25,898 nucleotides of DNA, from positions 1 to 25,898 of the forward strand of contig CABQBF010000021.1 of NCBI GenBank assembly GCA_902462325.1, given 5' to 3'. The stretch's first letter is position 1; each line of letters starts with the position of its first letter. Source of the stretch: an uncultured Peptococcaceae bacterium (GTDB taxonomy: Bacteria > Bacillota > Peptococcia > Peptococcales > Peptococcaceae). Positions 14,783-23,704 of the stretch are shown in pieces. The notes below the pieces were generated by a model that was given only the letters and a program-made list of their open reading frames with translations, had not been told where the DNA came from and made no database searches. A program made the translations under genes and the position numbers.

Positions 14783-15685
14783 ATGCGTTTAGAACAGTTG
14801 ACCTATTTTGTAAAAACAGCAAATACAGGATCCTTTTCCGCTGCCAGTATGGAATTATTTATCTCGCAGCAAGCGCTCAGTACCTCAATAAAAAATTTGG
14901 AGAAAGAATTTCAAGCACAACTTTTAATCCGTACGCCTAAAGGTGTCGTACTCTCTAATGATGGTAAATATTTTTACGAAATTGCCACACAAATTTTAGC
15001 TTTATCCTAACAACTACAACAACATTTTTATCCAGAACCTATACTACCTACAAGTACACTAACCATCGCTTTAAATGTTAAACAGAAAAATCATTTTTTC
15101 CCAAAAATCATTAGTTATTTTTACAAAGAATATCCACAACTTAATATTATCTACAACCTTGTAGATAATAAAGAAATTATCAATTTACTTTTAACGGACA
15201 AAGCAAATATGGGTGTAATGTCCCTTTTAAATATCAATAAAAATCGTTTACTATCTCTACCTGATAATATTTATTTTATTCCTTTCGACATTTCAGACTA
15301 TGCATTGATGACTAATATCCATTCTCCGTTAGCGCAATTGCAGACAATTTCTATGGAAACTATTATAAAATATCCTATTATTTTAAACGCTACCCGAAAC
15401 TTCACCAGCGATTTATTCTATCAACTTATCATGATGTATGCAGTAGACCCAAACTTAATTTGGACTGATAGTGATACATTACAAATACAAATGGTTGAGG
15501 ATAATATTGGTAATATGTTATTTGTGAAAAAAAATCCTTTACCGTCAAATACCGTCTGTAAAATTCCTATTACTAATAAAATCTTAATAGAAACGGGTTT
15601 TTTAATTCGTTCTGATCAACTACTAGACCCATTATGTAAGCACTTTATAGAAAAAACAAAAACAATTGTTGCTGAAAATTTTTAA
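14783..15685 (+). pseudogene. LysR-family regulator interrupted by one in-frame ochre codon (cassette 2)
   Basis: The frame starts at ATG 14783, with GGAGG 8 nt upstream; an ATG at 14759 precedes the ribosome binding site and is rejected. The first 75 codons encode a typical LysR winged HTH (YFVKTANTGSFSAASMELF, SQQALSTSIKNLEKEFQ). TAA at 15008-15010 then stops translation. The same frame continues without further stops to 15685 and encodes the whole effector domain (for example TLTIALNVKQKNHFFPKI, then YALMTN). In total it is about 300 codons, a normal LysR length. One substitution, for example CAA to TAA, explains the break. A remnant HTH peptide of 75 aa may still be made, and an internal restart near 15209 is possible. 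It is divergent from hydrolase 2/permease 2, which it would have regulated. Confidence 0.88.
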
Positions 15686-15700
15686 TTATATTAAACAACA

Positions 15701-15752
15701 AAAATGCTGCTTCATTCAGAACCCTCTATGGTTCTAATAAAGCAGCATTTTC
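15701..15752. terminator. Bidirectional terminator between broken LysR and antiporter genes
   Basis: The outer 12-bp stem (15701-15712 with 15740-15751) and an inner 6-bp stem AGAACC/GGTTCT are separated by a small internal loop. There are A/T tracts at both ends, and the element lies between convergent genes. Confidence 0.88.
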
Positions 15753-15820
15753 CACTTATCTACCATTCTGTTGGTTTGCCAAAAATCGCTTGTTTTCTCT
15801 TACTTTTGTATACCAAAACT

Positions 15821-18124
15821 TTATACCAATTCTTTCTTCACTAAATGCTGGCCCATTTTCTGAGAACCTAATACCCACAGCAAGTCATCGGTATTCAAAA
15901 CAAAATTGGGACTCACGCTCAGAATGGGCAGCATATTGCGCTCAATGCCAATGAGACAGGCACTCCAATTGGATTTGATACCGGAGTCACGAATGCTGCT
16001 ACCAGCTAAAGGCGATCCTTTTTTTACAGTGACTGCATAAGCAAACAACTGCTGTTCCTCGGTCCATTGATCCTGATTGGTAATAAATTGATGCAGTGAA
16101 ACAGGATCATCCTCGCTTTCCAGTAAAAGATTACGCTGCTGATTCATCAGAGCAAAATTCTCCAAAGCTTTTTCTGTACCTAAAATATAGAGCCGGTCAC
16201 CCACTAAAATTTGCTCATCCCCTTCAGGAATGTTGATATGCTTGCGGCCGCGAATAATTTTAATTACATTGACCTGCATAATCTTGCCCCACTGCAAATC
16301 CTTCAGTTCCTTATCGGCAGCAGCACTATCGCGCGTACAGATATAGGAGGCTATCTGTAGCTGCTCATCCAGCCAATTATGCACTTTGCCGTTTTCATCG
16401 TTCCGTAGCTCCTGTAGCTTTTTCTCATTGAAATTGGCTAAAAATCGCGCTTCCATTTCCAAATAGCGGCCCACCAGCCAATCGGAACGGGACAGCCAAA
16501 GAATTACCGGTACCGCTACAAGTACAATCAGCCAGTTTGGAACATGTAACATCAAATACAGAGGCCGTACCACCAAAAAGACGGTTACCGCCGTACGCAG
16601 CCCTATCAGCAGCGTCAAAGGCAAATGATTGGCAAAACTTTTCAACCAAAGCGCTGTAAAGTACCGTTTGCGGAAAATCATCATCGGCGGTAAAAAAGGC
16701 GCCATAACCATATAAATGGCAATGCAGGTTAGGATAGCAGCAATGGTACTATTGGACAGTGCATCCTCCAAGGCTGGCCATAGCAATAAACGGCCAATTT
16801 CACTGATACCTAACAGCAGTACACCATAAATTAAAAATGTAGTACAATAGCCTTTTAAGAACAACTTCCAATCGGGACTTTTTTCTTCTGTGGCAGAAGC
16901 CGTTTTTTCTTCTTTATAGCGCCGGGCGCTTTCCTGCCACTTTTTAGGCACGATTTTCTGAATCAGCGCACATAGGCCATCGGAGCTGCCAATTAAAAAA
17001 GGCGTCGTAAACGTGGTAACCACCGACACTGCCACGATAACCGGATAAAGGAAATCGCTGGTAACACCTAAGCTTACACCCAACGTAGCAATAATGAAAG
17101 AAAACTCTCCAATCTGGGTTTGGCTCATAGCGCCATAAACGGAGGTTTTTAAATCCTCACCGGCTATCAGCATACCAGCAGTCAGCAATACCACTTTGCC
17201 CACAATCGTAACCACGGTCAAAATAAGAATAGGTACCAGATATTGCACCAACATAGAAGGCACAACCATCAAACCAACCGAAACAAAAAACACCGCGCCG
17301 AATAAATCCTTACAGGGATTGACCAAATGCTCAATGCGCTCCCCATGTATAGTACCGGCCATGATGGAACCGGCCATAAAAGCACCTAAGGCTGATGAAA
17401 ATCCGATGGCATCAGCCAGCCAGACCATACCAAAGCAGATGCCCAGTGCACAGACTAATAAGGTCTCGTCTGTCATTAAATTCTGTGTTTTCTGCAAAAA
17501 AGACGGGATTAAATAAATCCCCAAAAGCAACCATACCACCAGATATACCATCAGCTTGCCGATGGTAGTAGCCAGTTCCATCCCGCTAACGCCCTGGCTG
17601 ACGGAAATGGTAGACAAAACTACCATCAAAAAAATCGCCACGATATCCTCTATCACCAGCGTGCCAATCGCCAGCTTGGTGAATTTGGCTTCCTTTAAGC
17701 CCAAATCCTCAATGGCCTTGATAGTAATCATGGTAGAGGACATAGATAGCATACCGCCTAAAAAGATGCTGTTCATGGTACTCCAGCCCATGGCAATCCC
17801 TACTGCATAGCCCAATACCATCATACCGCCAATTTGTAAAAGGGCCGAAATGACCCCTGTGCTGCCCACAGTGGCCAGCTTATGTAAACTAAACTCCAAC
17901 CCTAAGCTGAACATCAAAAAAATTACGCCAATTTCTGCCCACAGATTAATATTGTTGGCATCCCCGATCGTAGGCACAAAACTGACCACCGGCCCAATCA
18001 AGAAACCAGCCAAAATATAGCCAATTACCATAGGCTGATTGATTTTTTTACATAACAAGGTTGTGATGCCGGCCACAACTAGGAGCAGTGCTAAGTCTGA
18101 AATTAATGTCGCCAAATGTCCCAT
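15821..18124 (-). CDS. CPA2-family cation:proton antiporter with duplicated C-terminal RCK-C (TrkA-C) domains
   Basis: A 767-aa protein. Residues 1-380 form the CPA2 Na+/H+ or K+/H+ exchanger domain, with family motifs such as GYILAGFLIGP, MFSLGLEFS, EDIVAIF (the acidic ion-binding pair) and SSALGAFMAGSIMAG. A charged linker (about 385-420) leads to a second membrane block of about four or five segments (420-560), not part of a minimal KefB/KhtU protein. Two RCK-C-like beta domains follow (about 600-660 and 690-760), which usually bind a nucleotide or regulatory ligand and gate the channel. Likely role: potassium or sodium efflux coupled to proton entry for pH or ion balance. The gene stands alone between terminators, with a LysR gene upstream in the same direction. 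GAAAGGTG lies 6 nt before the ATG. Confidence 0.88.
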   Translation of the reverse strand: MGHLATLISDLALLLVVAGITTLLCKKINQPMVIGYILAGFLIGPVVSFVPTIGDANNINLWAEIGVIFLMFSLGLEFSLHKLATVGSTGVISALLQIGGMMVLGYAVGIAMGWSTMNSIFLGGMLSMSSTMITIKAIEDLGLKEAKFTKLAIGTLVIEDIVAIFLMVVLSTISVSQGVSGMELATTIGKLMVYLVVWLLLGIYLIPSFLQKTQNLMTDETLLVCALGICFGMVWLADAIGFSSALGAFMAGSIMAGTIHGERIEHLVNPCKDLFGAVFFVSVGLMVVPSMLVQYLVPILILTVVTIVGKVVLLTAGMLIAGEDLKTSVYGAMSQTQIGEFSFIIATLGVSLGVTSDFLYPVIVAVSVVTTFTTPFLIGSSDGLCALIQKIVPKKWQESARRYKEEKTASATEEKSPDWKLFLKGYCTTFLIYGVLLLGISEIGRLLLWPALEDALSNSTIAAILTCIAIYMVMAPFLPPMMIFRKRYFTALWLKSFANHLPLTLLIGLRTAVTVFLVVRPLYLMLHVPNWLIVLVAVPVILWLSRSDWLVGRYLEMEARFLANFNEKKLQELRNDENGKVHNWLDEQLQIASYICTRDSAAADKELKDLQWGKIMQVNVIKIIRGRKHINIPEGDEQILVGDRLYILGTEKALENFALMNQQRNLLLESEDDPVSLHQFITNQDQWTEEQQLFAYAVTVKKGSPLAGSSIRDSGIKSNWSACLIGIERNMLPILSVSPNFVLNTDDLLWVLGSQKMGQHLVKKELV

Positions 18125-18246
18125 TGTATCACCTTTCTTAACTAAAATTCTTTTTTACTATATTCGCTTTCTAAATTTTAAATCCCTTTATAAATGTTAT
18201 TCTTTTCACAATCTGAACATTCTCTTAATACTGCCATAAAAACAGA

Positions 18247-18290
18247 AAAATCAATGGGCCTGTTGCCGTGGGCAATGTCCCATTGATTTT
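18247..18290 (-). terminator. Intrinsic terminator after the LysR gene at 18308
   Basis: A 12-bp outer stem (18247-18258 with 18279-18290) encloses a 5-bp inner stem TTGCC/GGCAA (18263-18267 and 18271-18275). On the minus strand TTTTTCTGTTTTT follows. It separates the LysR gene from the antiporter gene. Confidence 0.85.
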
Positions 18291-18307
18291 AAAATGACAG
18301 CATAAAT

Positions 18308-19258
18308 TCAGCTTTTTTTCTCTTGTTCTTTCTTTTGCAGTTGCTGATAAAATTTCTTTAATTCTTCTAAGAAGCATTTTTCCACCATTGTGAACTTGCG
18401 TTTTTTCGGCGTTACCAACACATGCATCATATCCAGCTTCACATCTAAAAGGCCAACGCGGCGAATTAAGCCCGCCGCCACATAAGGGTCCTCCTCACCA
18501 GCAAAGGAACTGGCCATAACAGCCACACCCAAATCAGCAGCAATGGCCTGTTTAACACTGTCCTTGTCTTGAAAAGAAATGATGCTATTAGGGCAAATTT
18601 CATCTTCACCTAAAATCATGCAATTTTCCTCATAGGTATGCTCCTGCTGAATAATCCAGGGATAAGCGTAGGTCTCGACTACATCGACGGCTTCTTCCTG
18701 CGCCAATGGATTATTCTTGCTGGTATATAACATAAAGCTTTCTGTCATCAACTGCTCTGCCGCAAAATTACGGATACCCAGATTGTTCTGCAAGGTTTTT
18801 AGTTTGTCCACGCCTACAAAAGATGTCACGCTGATGGTGGAAATGCCCGCCAACAAAGAAGGAATACTTTTGTCAGGAAAGGTCTCTTTCACATGCACAG
18901 TAATCCCGGGATAAGCCTGTTTGCAGGCAATAATGACCCTCGGCATAATGGTACTGCAAATAGTGGGCGAAGCATCCACGTATACATCCCCGCTGATATA
19001 CCCGGGGCTTTCATTCGAATTGCGGATATTCTGTACCTCATTTAAAATGATGTCAATGGAGCCCATCACCTTTTCACCGTCCTCCGTCAGCTCCACACCC
19101 TGATTAGAACGGCGGAATACCTTATACCCTACCTCCTCTTCAAAATTATGAATGGCGTTGCTGATGGTAGGCTGGGTTAAATATAACTGCTTAGCCGCTT
19201 TGGATATGGAACGGCACTGTACGACTTCTTTGATATAACGAAACTGCTCTAAATTCAT
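18308..19258 (-). CDS. LysR-family transcriptional regulator
   Basis: A 316-aa intact LysR protein. The winged HTH spans residues 1-60 (IKEVVQCRSISKAAKQLYLTQPTISNAI region, then EEVGYKVFRRS). The effector-binding domain begins near residue 90 (GDVYVDASPTICSTIMP). The C terminus is Lys/Glu-rich. Target and effector are unknown. The antiporter gene downstream is separated by a terminator, and the small unknown gene upstream ends 32 nt before this start on the same strand, so the latter may be co-transcribed. A short AGGT-type ribosome binding site precedes the ATG. It is not closely similar to the other two LysR genes of the window. Confidence 0.92.
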   Translation of the reverse strand: MNLEQFRYIKEVVQCRSISKAAKQLYLTQPTISNAIHNFEEEVGYKVFRRSNQGVELTEDGEKVMGSIDIILNEVQNIRNSNESPGYISGDVYVDASPTICSTIMPRVIIACKQAYPGITVHVKETFPDKSIPSLLAGISTISVTSFVGVDKLKTLQNNLGIRNFAAEQLMTESFMLYTSKNNPLAQEEAVDVVETYAYPWIIQQEHTYEENCMILGEDEICPNSIISFQDKDSVKQAIAADLGVAVMASSFAGEEDPYVAAGLIRRVGLLDVKLDMMHVLVTPKKRKFTMVEKCFLEELKKFYQQLQKKEQEKKS

Positions 19259-19290
19259 ATTTTCACCTCATAAAAGGAAATTTGCTACTT

Positions 19291-19551
19291 TCAAAACTGA
19301 AACCAGCTTTTTCGTTTTTTCTGTGCAGAGGTACACAATAACTGATAGAGATAGGCGAATGCCTTTTCTTCTGCTTTATTTTGAAATAAGATATGCAGCC
19401 GACCTCTGCCATCTGTTTCATAGACCTTCCAAATGCCGTCCTCCAAAAAGCAACCCCTGCGCCACGCGCCATCAGAAGAGGCATTGATGGTAATTTTATA
19501 AGGACTGGTATCCAACTTTTTTACTGCTCCTGCAAACTGCTGTCGATTCAT
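19291..19551 (-). CDS. Small protein of unknown function (86 aa)
   Basis: A compact, soluble protein of 86 aa that I do not recognise. It is rich in aromatic residues, with WKVYETDGRGRLHILF in the middle followed by a probable helix (EEKAFAYLYQLL) and a basic tail ending KKRKSWFQF. No signal peptide, membrane segment or metal motif is visible. The frame has an ATG at 19557, but GGGAGG lies only 2 nt before it and 8 nt before the ATG at 19551, so I use the latter. The good ribosome binding site and the lack of a better overlapping frame support a real gene. It ends 32 nt before the LysR start on the same strand and may form a two-gene unit with it. The strand/helix pattern recalls small immunity-like proteins, but this is not evidence of such a role. 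Confidence 0.6.
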   Translation of the reverse strand: MNRQQFAGAVKKLDTSPYKITINASSDGAWRRGCFLEDGIWKVYETDGRGRLHILFQNKAEEKAFAYLYQLLCTSAQKKRKSWFQF

Positions 19552-19631
19552 CGGCATGTCCTCCCAAATTGGTATCCCAAATTCCTAAAAATGCTTTCCG
19601 CCAATAAGTATAACACAAATTGCGAAAGAAT

Positions 19632-19639
19632 GATATAAT
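19632..19639 (+). promoter_or_regulatory. Extended -10 element for the EEP-family gene
   Basis: TGATATAAT lies 41 nt before the ATG at 19681 and just ahead of the GGAGG site. No convincing -35 is visible. Confidence 0.5.
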
Positions 19640-19680
19640 ATCAACAACAAAGAAATTTTAAGTACCTTTGGAGGACTATC

Positions 19681-20766
19681 ATGCAATATGCTAGAATCAT
19701 TTCAAAACGGCTTCGACAATTTATCGGCATTTTACTATTATTTTTATTGTTATGGCTCGGCTACTTGCTGGCTTCTGAATACAAACCAGAGCCATTGGAA
19801 CAAATCGAATTGGAAGGACGCGCCGCTAAAACACTAACGCCTGGCCAATCCTTTTCGATTGTTAGTTGGAACATGGGCTACGGCGGCCTAGATGCTACTG
19901 TAGACTTTTTTATGGACGGCGGTCAAACTGTCAATCCGCCTAGCAAAGCTCACGTGCAGAATACTACAGACAATCTGGCAGCACAGTTGTACGCTTTGCA
20001 GGCAGACGTTTATTTTTTACAGGAAATCGACCGCAACTCCCGGCGTAGCTATCATATCGATCAAGCCCAGGTCATGCAACAAGCCTTAGAACAGTTGACA
20101 CCTGTGCAAAGCGCCTTTGCCTATAATTTTCACGTAAAATTTATTCCTTATCCTGTGCCGCCCATCGGGCAAACCCACTCAGGTCTACTCACATTAAATA
20201 GCTTTTCTGCTACAGAAGCGACTCGCATCGGCTTTCCCTCCTCTTTTCAGTGGCCAGTGAGCGCTTTTCAATTAAAACGCTGTTTGCTGCTGGAACGAAT
20301 TCCATTGGAGCATTGTGAAAAAGAACTGGTACTAATCAATCTCCATCTGGAGGCTTACGATAACGGAGAAGGCAAAGCGCAACAAGCGGCCCAACTGGCT
20401 CAGGTGATGCAAGAGGAATACGCCAAAGGCAATTATGTCATCGCTGGCGGAGATTTTAATTCCATGTTGCCATCGGTGGATATCAACAAGTATCCCTTAC
20501 AATTTACGGAATATTTTCAACCTGCCATGATAGAGGCATCTCTACTGCCAGACGGCTGGCAGTATGTTACCGATGACAGTGTTCCCACATCCCGTCTGCT
20601 TAACCATCCCTATGATGCTCAGCAACCAGACAATAATCAGTATTATGTCATCGACGGTTTTATTTTATCGCCCAACGTAACTTTAGAACAGGTCGAAACA
20701 CTAGATTACCAGTTTCAATACAGCGACCACAACCCGGTGCAAATACAGGTAACCCTGCAATCATAA
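19681..20766 (+). CDS. Membrane-anchored endonuclease/exonuclease/phosphatase (EEP) family protein
   Basis: A 361-aa protein with one N-terminal membrane segment (about residues 13-31, strongly Leu-rich, basic before it), so the catalytic domain is probably outside the membrane. The catalytic EEP motifs all appear in order: SWNMGY (62-67, Asn64), LQEID (113-117, metal-binding Glu115), GQTHSG (H166), NLHLEAY (H222), GGDFN (256-260, Asp258 and Asn260), VIDGF (D325) and SDHNP (348-352, D349 and H350). The family covers DNases, sphingomyelinases, inositol phosphatases and nocturnin-like enzymes. With a membrane anchor, a lipid or extracellular phosphoester substrate is plausible but unproven. GGAGG lies 6 nt before the ATG. 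It is a single gene ended by a strong bidirectional terminator. Confidence 0.9.
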   Translation: MQYARIISKRLRQFIGILLLFLLLWLGYLLASEYKPEPLEQIELEGRAAKTLTPGQSFSIVSWNMGYGGLDATVDFFMDGGQTVNPPSKAHVQNTTDNLAAQLYALQADVYFLQEIDRNSRRSYHIDQAQVMQQALEQLTPVQSAFAYNFHVKFIPYPVPPIGQTHSGLLTLNSFSATEATRIGFPSSFQWPVSAFQLKRCLLLERIPLEHCEKELVLINLHLEAYDNGEGKAQQAAQLAQVMQEEYAKGNYVIAGGDFNSMLPSVDINKYPLQFTEYFQPAMIEASLLPDGWQYVTDDSVPTSRLLNHPYDAQQPDNNQYYVIDGFILSPNVTLEQVETLDYQFQYSDHNPVQIQVTLQS

Positions 20767-20866
20767 AAATTGATAGCCTTGCAGGCCTCGTCCAGTGGAA
20801 TAACTCTATCCCACAGCCTATTATGAGGGGTATCTATTTCTAGTCACACAAAATATTTTTTAAAAC

Positions 20867-20920
20867 AAAAGAGGAGCTTGGATACAATCACAATCTGCTT
20901 GTATCGCAAGCTCCTCTTTT
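20867..20920. terminator. Bidirectional terminator between EEP-family gene and metK
   Basis: The outer 14-bp stem (20867-20880 with 20907-20920) stacks on an inner 7-bp stem GATACAA/TTGTATC (20881-20887 and 20899-20905). T-runs lie on both strands. It ends both convergent transcripts. Confidence 0.9.
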
Positions 20921-20948
20921 TATGCAAATATTGTGCCGCTGCACGTTC

Positions 20949-22136
20949 TTAGCTCTGTTCAGCCACCGATTTCTGCAAAGCCTCCACTTTATTCAACTGT
21001 TCCCAAGGCAAATCCAAATCGGTACGGCCAAAATGACCATAAGCAGCGGTTTGCTTATAAATTGGCCGACGTAAATTCAACTCACGAATGATGCCAGCAG
21101 GACGCAAGTCAAAATTATCCTGTACCGCTTTTACAATTTTTTCTTCCGCTACTTTGTTGGTCCCAAAGGTATCTACTAAAATAGATACCGGATGGGCAAC
21201 CCCAATGGCATATGCCAACTGCACTTCACAGCGGTCAGCCAAACCGGCAGCTACAATATTTTTAGCCACATGACGAGCTGCATAAGCGCCTGAACGGTCC
21301 ACCTTGGTGCAGTCTTTGCCGGAGAAAGCGCCGCCGCCATGACGGGCCATACCGCCATAGGTATCCACGATAATTTTCCGGCCAGTCAGACCGGTATCTC
21401 CTTGCGGACCGCCAATGACAAAACGGCCAGTAGGATTGATAAAATACTTGGTATTTTCATCAAGGAATTGGGCTGGAATTACAGGCTTAATCACCTTTTC
21501 AATCACATCCTGCCGAATCTGTTCCAGTGCAGCTTCTCCCTTATGCTGGGTAGAAATCACAACAGCATCCACACGCAACGGCTTGTCATCTTCATATTCT
21601 ACGGTTACCTGAGATTTTCCATCAGGCAACAGATAAGCAATTTCTCCCGATTTCCGCAAATCGGTTAAACGGCGGGTTAAGCCATGAGCCAAATAAATCG
21701 GCAACGGCATAAAACTATCGGTTTCATTGGTGGCATAGCCAAACATCATGCCCTGGTCCCCGGCACCGATAGCATCGGCTTCGTCAATCTCGCCTTCTCT
21801 TGCTTCTAAAGCTTTATCCACGCCCATGGCAATATCCGGCGATTGCTCGTCAATCGAAGTCAACACAGCACTGGTATTACAGTCAAAGCCATAGCTGGCG
21901 TTGGTATAGCCAATTTCCTTAATGGTTTCCCGCACAATCTTTGGCATGTCCACATAACAGCTCGTGCTGATTTCACCAGCAATCAAGGCCATCCCCGTTG
22001 TTAAAAAGGTTTCACAAGCTACGCGGGCCATTGGATCCTTTTCCATAATAGCGTCTAAAATCGCGTCAGAAATCTGATCTGCCATTTTATCTGGATGTCC
22101 TTCTGTTACAGATTCAGAAGTGAATAATTTTCGCAT
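20949..22136 (-). CDS. metK: S-adenosylmethionine synthetase (methionine adenosyltransferase)
   Basis: Makes S-adenosylmethionine from methionine and ATP in the cytoplasm, with Mg2+ and K+. The 395 aa match the family length. Signature motifs are present: [13 protein letters not shown] (13-25), [16 protein letters not shown] (124-139) and the glycine-rich [14 protein letters not shown] (267-280). The ATG follows AAGGAG by 10 nt. It lies 52 nt after coaBC on the same strand and is probably the last gene of the yicC-remA-gmk-rpoZ-coaBC-metK string, ended by the terminator at 20867-20920. I see no SAM riboswitch in the short upstream gap, so its control is likely through the operon. SAM from this enzyme feeds the radical SAM proteins nearby as well as methylation. 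Confidence 0.98.
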   Translation of the reverse strand: MRKLFTSESVTEGHPDKMADQISDAILDAIMEKDPMARVACETFLTTGMALIAGEISTSCYVDMPKIVRETIKEIGYTNASYGFDCNTSAVLTSIDEQSPDIAMGVDKALEAREGEIDEADAIGAGDQGMMFGYATNETDSFMPLPIYLAHGLTRRLTDLRKSGEIAYLLPDGKSQVTVEYEDDKPLRVDAVVISTQHKGEAALEQIRQDVIEKVIKPVIPAQFLDENTKYFINPTGRFVIGGPQGDTGLTGRKIIVDTYGGMARHGGGAFSGKDCTKVDRSGAYAARHVAKNIVAAGLADRCEVQLAYAIGVAHPVSILVDTFGTNKVAEEKIVKAVQDNFDLRPAGIIRELNLRRPIYKQTAAYGHFGRTDLDLPWEQLNKVEALQKSVAEQS

Positions 22137-22188
22137 GCTTCCACAACTCCTTGCATCAATGATGTTAAAATTCTGATTTTATTTTTAT

Positions 22189-23397
22189 CTAATTCGTTTC
22201 TCTTGCCTGTTGCTCCTGATACAGCCGCAACACCTGATCTAACAGGCAATCGGCGGCCGCTTCTTTGGAAAGCACCGGCAAAGCCTGTACGCTGCCATCG
22301 GCGCCATACAACGTAATTTGATTGGTGTCCCGGGCAAATCCACTATGTTCCAGGGTTAAATCGTTGGCTGCAATCAAATCCAAATGCTTGCGCTGCAATT
22401 TCCCCAGTGCATTTTGCTGGACATCGTTGGTTTCTGCAGCAAAGCCCACCAAAATCTGCCGTTCTTTATGCTCGCCCAGCCATGCCAGAATATCAGGATT
22501 ACGTTCCATTTCTAAACACCAATCACCGTCCGACTTTTTAATTTTCTGCACAGCTACCGTTTTAGGCCGGTAATCGGCCACTGCTGCTGCTTTCACCACT
22601 GCATCGGCCTGTGCATAATACTGCTGCACCGCGGCAAACATATCCTGCGCCGATTTTACCGGCACAACGGTCACGTTAGACGGCACAGGCTGACTGGACG
22701 GTCCGCTGATTAACACCACCTGTGCGCCGCGGTTGGCTGCCTGCCGTGCAATGGCATATCCCATCTTCCCACTGCTATGATTGGTCAAATACCGCACCGG
22801 GTCAATGGCCTCCTGGGTAGGACCGGCAGTCACCACGATATGCATTCCCTGCAAATCCTGCTCCCGTAAGCGGTCCAGGACCGCAGCAATAACCTGGGGA
22901 TTGGCCATTTTTCCTTTACCGGAGCTACCACAGGCCAAATGCCCCTCCACCGGCTCTACAAAGCGATAGCCTGCATCCCTTAATATCTGAATATTGCGCT
23001 GTACCAGAGCATTGACATACATCTGGTCATTCATAGCCGGCGCGAAAAAAACCGGTGCAGTCGTGGCCATCACACAGGTGGACAGCAAATCATCAGCCAA
23101 ACCATGGGCCACCTTGCCAATAAAATCGGCAGTGGCCGGTACAATGAGCATACAATCAGCCCAACGGGCCAAACCGATATGCTCCACCTGCCATTCAGGA
23201 TTTTCCGCCAAAGAAAACCCATCGGTATAAACAGGATTGCCGGATAACGTCTGCAAGGTCAACGGCGTAATAAACTGCTGCGCTGCCTGCGTCATCACAC
23301 AGCGCACTGCATGCCCCTGCTTTCCCAGCAAACTCACCAGTTCCGCTGCTTTATAAGCGGCAATTCCGCCAGTCACACCCACTAAAATATTTGCCAT
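22189..23397 (-). CDS. coaBC: Bifunctional phosphopantothenoylcysteine decarboxylase/phosphopantothenate-cysteine ligase
   Basis: Catalyses two steps of coenzyme A synthesis: ligation of cysteine to 4'-phosphopantothenate (CoaB, using CTP) and FMN-dependent decarboxylation (CoaC). The N-terminal CoaC flavoprotein part has GVTGGIAAYKA (7-17), the catalytic His73 in VEHIGLARWAD, PAMN (120-123) and the substrate-recognition cysteine C156 in HLACGSSGKGKM. The CoaB part begins near residue 185 with VVTAGPTQEAIDPVR and the TNHSSGKMG loop, then KAAAVADYRP and a lysine-rich KIKK segment. The 402 aa are the normal fused length. The ATG is preceded by AGGAGC. It sits 27 nt downstream of rpoZ, an arrangement common in Bacillota. 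Confidence 0.97.
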   Translation of the reverse strand: MANILVGVTGGIAAYKAAELVSLLGKQGHAVRCVMTQAAQQFITPLTLQTLSGNPVYTDGFSLAENPEWQVEHIGLARWADCMLIVPATADFIGKVAHGLADDLLSTCVMATTAPVFFAPAMNDQMYVNALVQRNIQILRDAGYRFVEPVEGHLACGSSGKGKMANPQVIAAVLDRLREQDLQGMHIVVTAGPTQEAIDPVRYLTNHSSGKMGYAIARQAANRGAQVVLISGPSSQPVPSNVTVVPVKSAQDMFAAVQQYYAQADAVVKAAAVADYRPKTVAVQKIKKSDGDWCLEMERNPDILAWLGEHKERQILVGFAAETNDVQQNALGKLQRKHLDLIAANDLTLEHSGFARDTNQITLYGADGSVQALPVLSKEAAADCLLDQVLRLYQEQQARETN

Positions 23398-23424
23398 TGT
23401 CTTCGCTCCTAAACAGAACGCCGT

Positions 23425-23631
23425 CTACTTAATGCCTTCTGTAGTCTGTACATAAGTGATTTTCTCTTCACCAATTTCCTGTAGCGCCATCGTAACCGGT
23501 TTTTTTGCATCTCCGCTATTCATCGGTTCTGCACCGTCTACAATCTCTCTGGCCCGTTTGGCAGCAGCACATACCAGAGAATATTTACTATCTGCTTTTG
23601 TCAATAATTCATCAATTGTCGGTTCCACCAT
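23425..23631 (-). CDS. rpoZ: DNA-directed RNA polymerase omega subunit
   Basis: The small subunit that helps assemble and stabilise RNA polymerase by holding beta-prime. The 68-aa protein has the family signature SKYSLVCAAAKRAREI and the KPVTMALQEIGEEKITY C-terminal helix/strand. The frame extends seven codons further up, but GGAGGG lies 7 nt before the ATG at 23631, giving MVEPTIDELL, the usual omega start. It lies between gmk (73 nt upstream) and coaBC (27 nt downstream), the standard Bacillota order. Confidence 0.96.
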   Translation of the reverse strand: MVEPTIDELLTKADSKYSLVCAAAKRAREIVDGAEPMNSGDAKKPVTMALQEIGEEKITYVQTTEGIK

Positions 23632-23704
23632 AAGAAAACCCTCCATTTTCAAATTGCTTTATTTTCTAGTCTTACCTTTTTATCCTAACGTGCAAACATT
23701 TCGC

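Noticed and set aside
19263..19484. A second minus-strand frame of 73 codons overlapping the small gene at 19291-19551
   Set aside because: It has no good ribosome binding site and overlaps a better-supported frame.
22137..22188. SAM riboswitch in front of metK
   Set aside because: The gap is only 52 nt and shows none of the conserved SAM riboswitch core; metK appears to be transcribed with coaBC.
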